Notes under the pieces: generated by a model
What the model was told of the DNA's origin: nothing
Database searches by the model: none
The model's input: the letters and a program-made list of their open reading frames with translations, nothing else
In this document: positions 15,559 to 18,844 of the stretch, piece after piece
Layout of the letters: the number at the start of each line of letters is the position of its first letter
Position numbering within the stretch: position 1 is the stretch's first letter
NCBI GenBank assembly: GCA_949373265.1
Contig: CASICT010000008.1
Coordinates: 1 to 18,844, forward strand
Direction of reading: 5' to 3'
Length of the DNA stretch: 18,844 bases
Origin: Candidatus Poseidoniaceae archaeon
Lineage (GTDB): Archaea > Thermoplasmatota > Poseidoniia > Poseidoniales > Poseidoniaceae
Position numbers and translations under genes: made by a program

Positions 15559-16500
15559 CTAATAGAGAGGCTGTGAAGGCTCATTTATTATTACAATGAC
15601 GTTACTATTCATCTCTTCTACGATGCCTATGCGTTGTGGCCTGTCGATTCGCACAAAATTTACGAATCCGATAATCATCGGAGTCGCCACAAATAAGACT
15701 AGCCATGCCCATATTAATTCAATTATAAATGAACCATAGTGAATACCAGCAGTACCGTCCATTGAAATAAATGAACGATGGTCTTTGCCTGGAGGTTTAT
15801 CGATTACTTCTTCTAAGTTTGAAGCATCAACCAATCCAAGATCGTACCCCTCTGTAACAAAGTTGTAATCAAGTTCTCCAGACAGTAAGTCGAATTGTGG
15901 CTCTCCTTCCAATGATTGATGAACAGTAGACTCTCTGTCAGCGTTTTGAGTTCCTGTTCCAAACTCCATTCCACCAACATACCCTAAGGGTGCCAAGATT
16001 ACTAGAGATATGATGATCCAAAGAACTAGCCCGTTTAGAACCAAACCTATTATCGCTCTATTTTTAATTTCAAAGAAAGTTAATACAAGTAATAAGATTC
16101 CTAAGCCAAGGGCTATGTTGGCAAAAATGGGAACACTTTCTTGAATTTCTGAAAGGGGGGTGAAGTCAGAATCCCCACCATAATCCTCAGCAGACTCGGC
16201 GGGAATCGTGGTATCATTACGAGTGTTTTGCCACTGCATAAAAGTCAGAAAACCATCGATATGAATACTACCATCTGCTCTTGTTTGATTTACTTCTAAT
16301 TCTAATTCAAAACCCGCACCCTTTGGAAGTCCTTCGGTATATTCAATATCGACTACGCCTGAATACCAAGTCTGATTATTGACCGCACCAATCAACGAGA
16401 TTAGAATTACTAACTGCGCCAAATGAAGGAGCAACTTAGCGTATGGTTTCCCCTTCCTCATGAATGAGGGAGGGGTACCATCTTGTTTCAAATCTTGCAT
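15559..16500 (-). CDS. Four-helix membrane protein of unknown function
   Basis: 313 residues. Start ATG 16500 shares its A with the upstream stop (TGATG), the classic coupled arrangement; a GTG at 16503 is less likely. Predicted membrane helices at about 21-41, 125-145, 148-172 and 255-282. An 80-residue loop after helix 1 (NNQTWYSGVVDIEYTEG...) and a second loop of about 80 residues between helices 3 and 4 are polar, acidic and probably face outside, each with possible N-x-S/T sites. The C-terminus ends VIVIINEPSQPLY. I do not recognise a family. Translational coupling to the acidic surface protein suggests a partner or membrane anchor for it. Confidence 0.8.
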   Translation of the reverse strand: MQDLKQDGTPPSFMRKGKPYAKLLLHLAQLVILISLIGAVNNQTWYSGVVDIEYTEGLPKGAGFELELEVNQTRADGSIHIDGFLTFMQWQNTRNDTTIPAESAEDYGGDSDFTPLSEIQESVPIFANIALGLGILLLVLTFFEIKNRAIIGLVLNGLVLWIIISLVILAPLGYVGGMEFGTGTQNADRESTVHQSLEGEPQFDLLSGELDYNFVTEGYDLGLVDASNLEEVIDKPPGKDHRSFISMDGTAGIHYGSFIIELIWAWLVLFVATPMIIGFVNFVRIDRPQRIGIVEEMNSNVIVIINEPSQPLY

Positions 16501-18844
16501 CACTCTTTACGAGTACGCAGAGTTGCAACTAGGCCTGCAACCGCAATCATCGACATTGTCATAACAGGAGAGATGAATGGTAGAAGACCATCTTTTACAT
16601 CTTCCGTTGTTGTATTACCTTCACCCTCTGCAGGGCCACCTGCTTCTGGACCATTGTCTGCAAGTGACTCCTCAATTGCTGTTTCGATAAGTGCATCATT
16701 GTGTTGTGAAAGATCAACTAAGTCTTCTAGAGTTGTATCGAACTCAATATCTGCTTCCCAAGCAGCCGCTTGCTGTCCAGAGAAATATGTCAGAGAGACT
16801 GGAGATGGTGCAGTTCCATAGGAATCGGACTCTGGTCCAACTAATGTATACCACATGTTGCTATCTTCCGTTGATACAATCATCTGGAATCCAACAACCA
16901 TGTTGTTTGTGTTATCCCAAAGAACAAAACCATCTGCATCATCATATGCAATATCCGCTTCATAATCTTCAAGACGATACTCGAGGTTATCAGCAAAGTT
17001 TTCCATAACATTCTCTAAAGTAGAGTCTCCGAATCCTTCGAGAATGCTCTCTACCAATTCACTTGGTTCAGGCTCCTGAGAAACTTCAACACAGGTTTCA
17101 ACTGAATCTACTATGACATTGTTTGAAACATCCTTGAGTTGTGCTGTAGCACAAGTTTCTCCCCATTTGGTAGTACTCATTTCAGTATAGACATAGTCAT
17201 CGCCCCTGGAACTATCCAGTGGGATTGATTCGGCATCTTGAGTGCCTCCATCTGTATCTTCCAATACCAATTGTACTTCGTAATTGATATCGCTATCCAA
17301 ATTCCATGTGGAAACAGAAATTTCGATTTCATCTTGGCTGTCTGCATTCATATGGAGTTGCATACTGTCGCTATTTTCGTAAGAGTCACCATTACCCTCG
17401 ATGCTTTCAGCAATTTCTTTGGTACTGTCGACAATCATGTCTTCAAGAGTAGCTGCATCTTCTGTACCTTCGAATGCATGCATGAATAGGTTAGCGATAT
17501 GGCAAGTCATCCCAAATGGTAGTGGTGTAGTGTATGCCTGCATAACTTCGATTTGTTCGCCATCAGTAGTGATCATCTGGATGCCTTCAAAGAGTTCCAT
17601 ACTCATTTCACAATCAAAATCTTCATCGAATACGCCAGCATCTGTCTCATCGTCACTTGCAGAGACATCCCACTTTCCTTCAGGCATTCCCATCTCTTCG
17701 GCAGGTAGTCCTGTAAGTTCGAAATTGAAACCAGTACCAGTAGAGAATGAACCTGTGTGTGACTCGATGTTGTCTCGTACCTCATTGATAGGGCTGGTTC
17801 CGTCTTGGAAGTGTGTCCAGTCCATTGAATCTTCATACCTGTCTTCATATCCGAAATCATCCGTGCATTGGTATCCGACAGTGTAATCCTCACAGTATCC
17901 CCAATAATCATTGTAATCATCCCAACCATCGTCATCATAGTCGATGCTGCATTGGTATTCATATCCGTTCCAAAAACAATCTGTTTCATCAGCAGTGTAA
18001 TCCTGCCAGGAAATACCTCTTTCTGGCATTGTATCGTCTTGGTAATGAGTCAGAATTAGTGAATTCTCAAAAGCAATATTACTATTACCGAAATCATCGG
18101 TACAGTAGTAGACTTCCCAATCGGCATAATATTCACAGTAGCCGTAATACTCATATTGATCTATGTTATTATCTTGATTCCAATCAATTTCACAAACATA
18201 TTGTTCGTAATCGGTGTCCCAATCGCAAATGACTTGTTCGGAATCCATAGAATTCCACCAAATATCATCTGCATCATATTCATTGTCATCGCCAATTCTC
18301 CACTCAAGATGTTCTCCACCTTCTAGGTCAGAAAGTTCTTGGTATAGGGTGCTTGGTTCAGAGTAAACTACTGAACTTTGTGCGTTGGTAACTCCGTATC
18401 CAACTCCCATCTCCATGTGGATATCAAGAGGCATTACGGAATCTCCATCTTCAGCTTCTAGATGACCTTGAAGGTCGAAGAACATAGTTGTATCTGAATC
18501 CATGGACATATCGATATCGTGGCCGTAAAGTAGACCATCGATGTCACGGTATTCCACATAGTTAGCATCTACATTGAAGACGCCTTCGTAGCCACCAGAA
18601 ATTGTTAGGTCCCATCCAGCACGAGCATCTGACCACTCTGTGACCATAGCCATATCCGAAAGTGCACCATGGCGAATTGTCAGTTCAGTGACGTGCTTTG
18701 TTACTTCAACTGATGTGCCATCTGCGGCTTCAAACATCATTGTTCCAGCTTCATACTGGTCAACAACCATCGATGACGTACCAGTAATTTCTTCGAGAAT
18801 TAGCATCTCGATTCCTGCATCATCTGCAGACTGCATGACATCAC
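16500..18844 (-). CDS. Very acidic surface protein with tandem four-cysteine EF-hand-like module (5' end off window)
   Basis: At least 781 residues; the frame is open to the right edge and the first methionine (18836) is not followed by a signal peptide, so the N-terminus is missing. Residue numbers here count from that methionine. Residues 1-200 are beta-rich and acidic with no recognised family. Residues 204-324 form two similar modules, each with four cysteines around a calcium-loop-like segment (DWNQDNNIDQYE and DYDDDGWDDYND). A beta-rich region follows, including SMQLHMNADSQDEIEISVSTW and an Ig-like stretch around 540-620. A Gly/Pro/Glu/Thr-rich linker leads to a C-terminal helix at about 753-773 and a final RTRKE, giving a type I membrane protein with almost no cytoplasmic tail. 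Its stop overlaps the start of the four-helix protein. Function unknown; composition points to a calcium-dependent surface protein. Confidence 0.82.
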   Translation of the reverse strand, partial: DVMQSADDAGIEMLILEEITGTSSMVVDQYEAGTMMFEAADGTSVEVTKHVTELTIRHGALSDMAMVTEWSDARAGWDLTISGGYEGVFNVDANYVEYRDIDGLLYGHDIDMSMDSDTTMFFDLQGHLEAEDGDSVMPLDIHMEMGVGYGVTNAQSSVVYSEPSTLYQELSDLEGGEHLEWRIGDDNEYDADDIWWNSMDSEQVICDWDTDYEQYVCEIDWNQDNNIDQYEYYGYCEYYADWEVYYCTDDFGNSNIAFENSLILTHYQDDTMPERGISWQDYTADETDCFWNGYEYQCSIDYDDDGWDDYNDYWGYCEDYTVGYQCTDDFGYEDRYEDSMDWTHFQDGTSPINEVRDNIESHTGSFSTGTGFNFELTGLPAEEMGMPEGKWDVSASDDETDAGVFDEDFDCEMSMELFEGIQMITTDGEQIEVMQAYTTPLPFGMTCHIANLFMHAFEGTEDAATLEDMIVDSTKEIAESIEGNGDSYENSDSMQLHMNADSQDEIEISVSTWNLDSDINYEVQLVLEDTDGGTQDAESIPLDSSRGDDYVYTEMSTTKWGETCATAQLKDVSNNVIVDSVETCVEVSQEPEPSELVESILEGFGDSTLENVMENFADNLEYRLEDYEADIAYDDADGFVLWDNTNNMVVGFQMIVSTEDSNMWYTLVGPESDSYGTAPSPVSLTYFSGQQAAAWEADIEFDTTLEDLVDLSQHNDALIETAIEESLADNGPEAGGPAEGEGNTTTEDVKDGLLPFISPVMTMSMIAVAGLVATLRTRKE
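17865..18227 (-). repeat. Tandem protein module, two copies, four cysteines plus EF-hand-like loop each
   Basis: Copy one has cysteines at residues 204, 215, 234 and 245; copy two at 287, 296, 315 and 324 (numbered from the methionine at 18836). In both copies the second and third cysteines are exactly 19 apart and enclose I-D then a 12-residue EF-hand-like loop, then YxGYC. Both copies then read CTDDFG and end with a T-H-Y/F-Q-D motif (LTHYQDD, WTHFQDG). Copies are about 82 residues apart. The pattern implies two disulfides and one calcium ion per module. Confidence 0.8.

Noticed and set aside
17401..17886. Open frame of 161 codons on the plus strand, rich in serine and proline
   Set aside because: Antisense shadow of the acidic surface protein, whose frame is long, domain-like and ends in a membrane helix.

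Overview
The window most likely comes from a planktonic Marine Group II euryarchaeon (Candidatus Poseidoniales) or a close relative. This is inferred from very large secreted proteins with thrombospondin type-3-like calcium repeats of the style 'QWxDxDxDGYGDN', single C-terminal membrane helices followed by short charged tails, archaeal TATA-like elements close to start codons, and one textbook GGAGGTGA ribosome-binding site. No rRNA, tRNA, CRISPR, mobile element or integrase is visible, so the taxonomic call rests on protein style only. Coding density is very high and no stretch over 300 bases lacks a gene.

Layout, left to right. A gene fragment (minus, off the left edge) is followed by a gene for a giant secreted protein of about 2067 residues (minus). 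It has a seven-unit FG-GAP propeller, a long calcium-repeat stalk, one membrane helix and a cytoplasmic tail carrying a 9-residue tandem repeat. It diverges from a thiamine pyrophosphokinase gene (plus) across about 110 bases that contain a strong GC-rich inverted repeat. Convergent to the kinase is a tightly packed minus-strand run of five genes read from 14689 down to 7058: GT4 glycosyltransferase, membrane-anchored Asp-box propeller protein, an 818-residue PPC plus calcium-repeat stalk protein, an Ig-like membrane protein with a tryptophan-rich tail, and a membrane-anchored DUF4105 (Lnb N-terminal-like) protein. Gaps are 40 and 38 bases, an 8-base overlap, and 2 bases, so one transcript is likely. 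A GT2 glycosyltransferase gene (plus) diverges from this run across about 58 bases holding a single A/T-rich element that could serve both directions. At the right end is a two-gene minus-strand pair joined by a TGATG overlap: a very acidic surface protein (5' end off the window) with a tandem four-cysteine EF-hand-like module, and a four-helix membrane protein of unknown function.

Taken together this is a cell-surface region. It has two long calcium-stabilised stalk proteins, further membrane-anchored extracellular proteins, and two cytosolic sugar transferases that could build glycans for these proteins (the giant protein has more than 30 N-x-S/T sequons). The thiamine kinase looks like an unrelated housekeeping gene. 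I cannot demonstrate a wholly new system. The most unusual items are the four-cysteine EF-hand-like tandem module, the conserved-looking cytoplasmic tails on the stalk proteins, and the DUF4105 protein placed translationally downstream of the surface genes.
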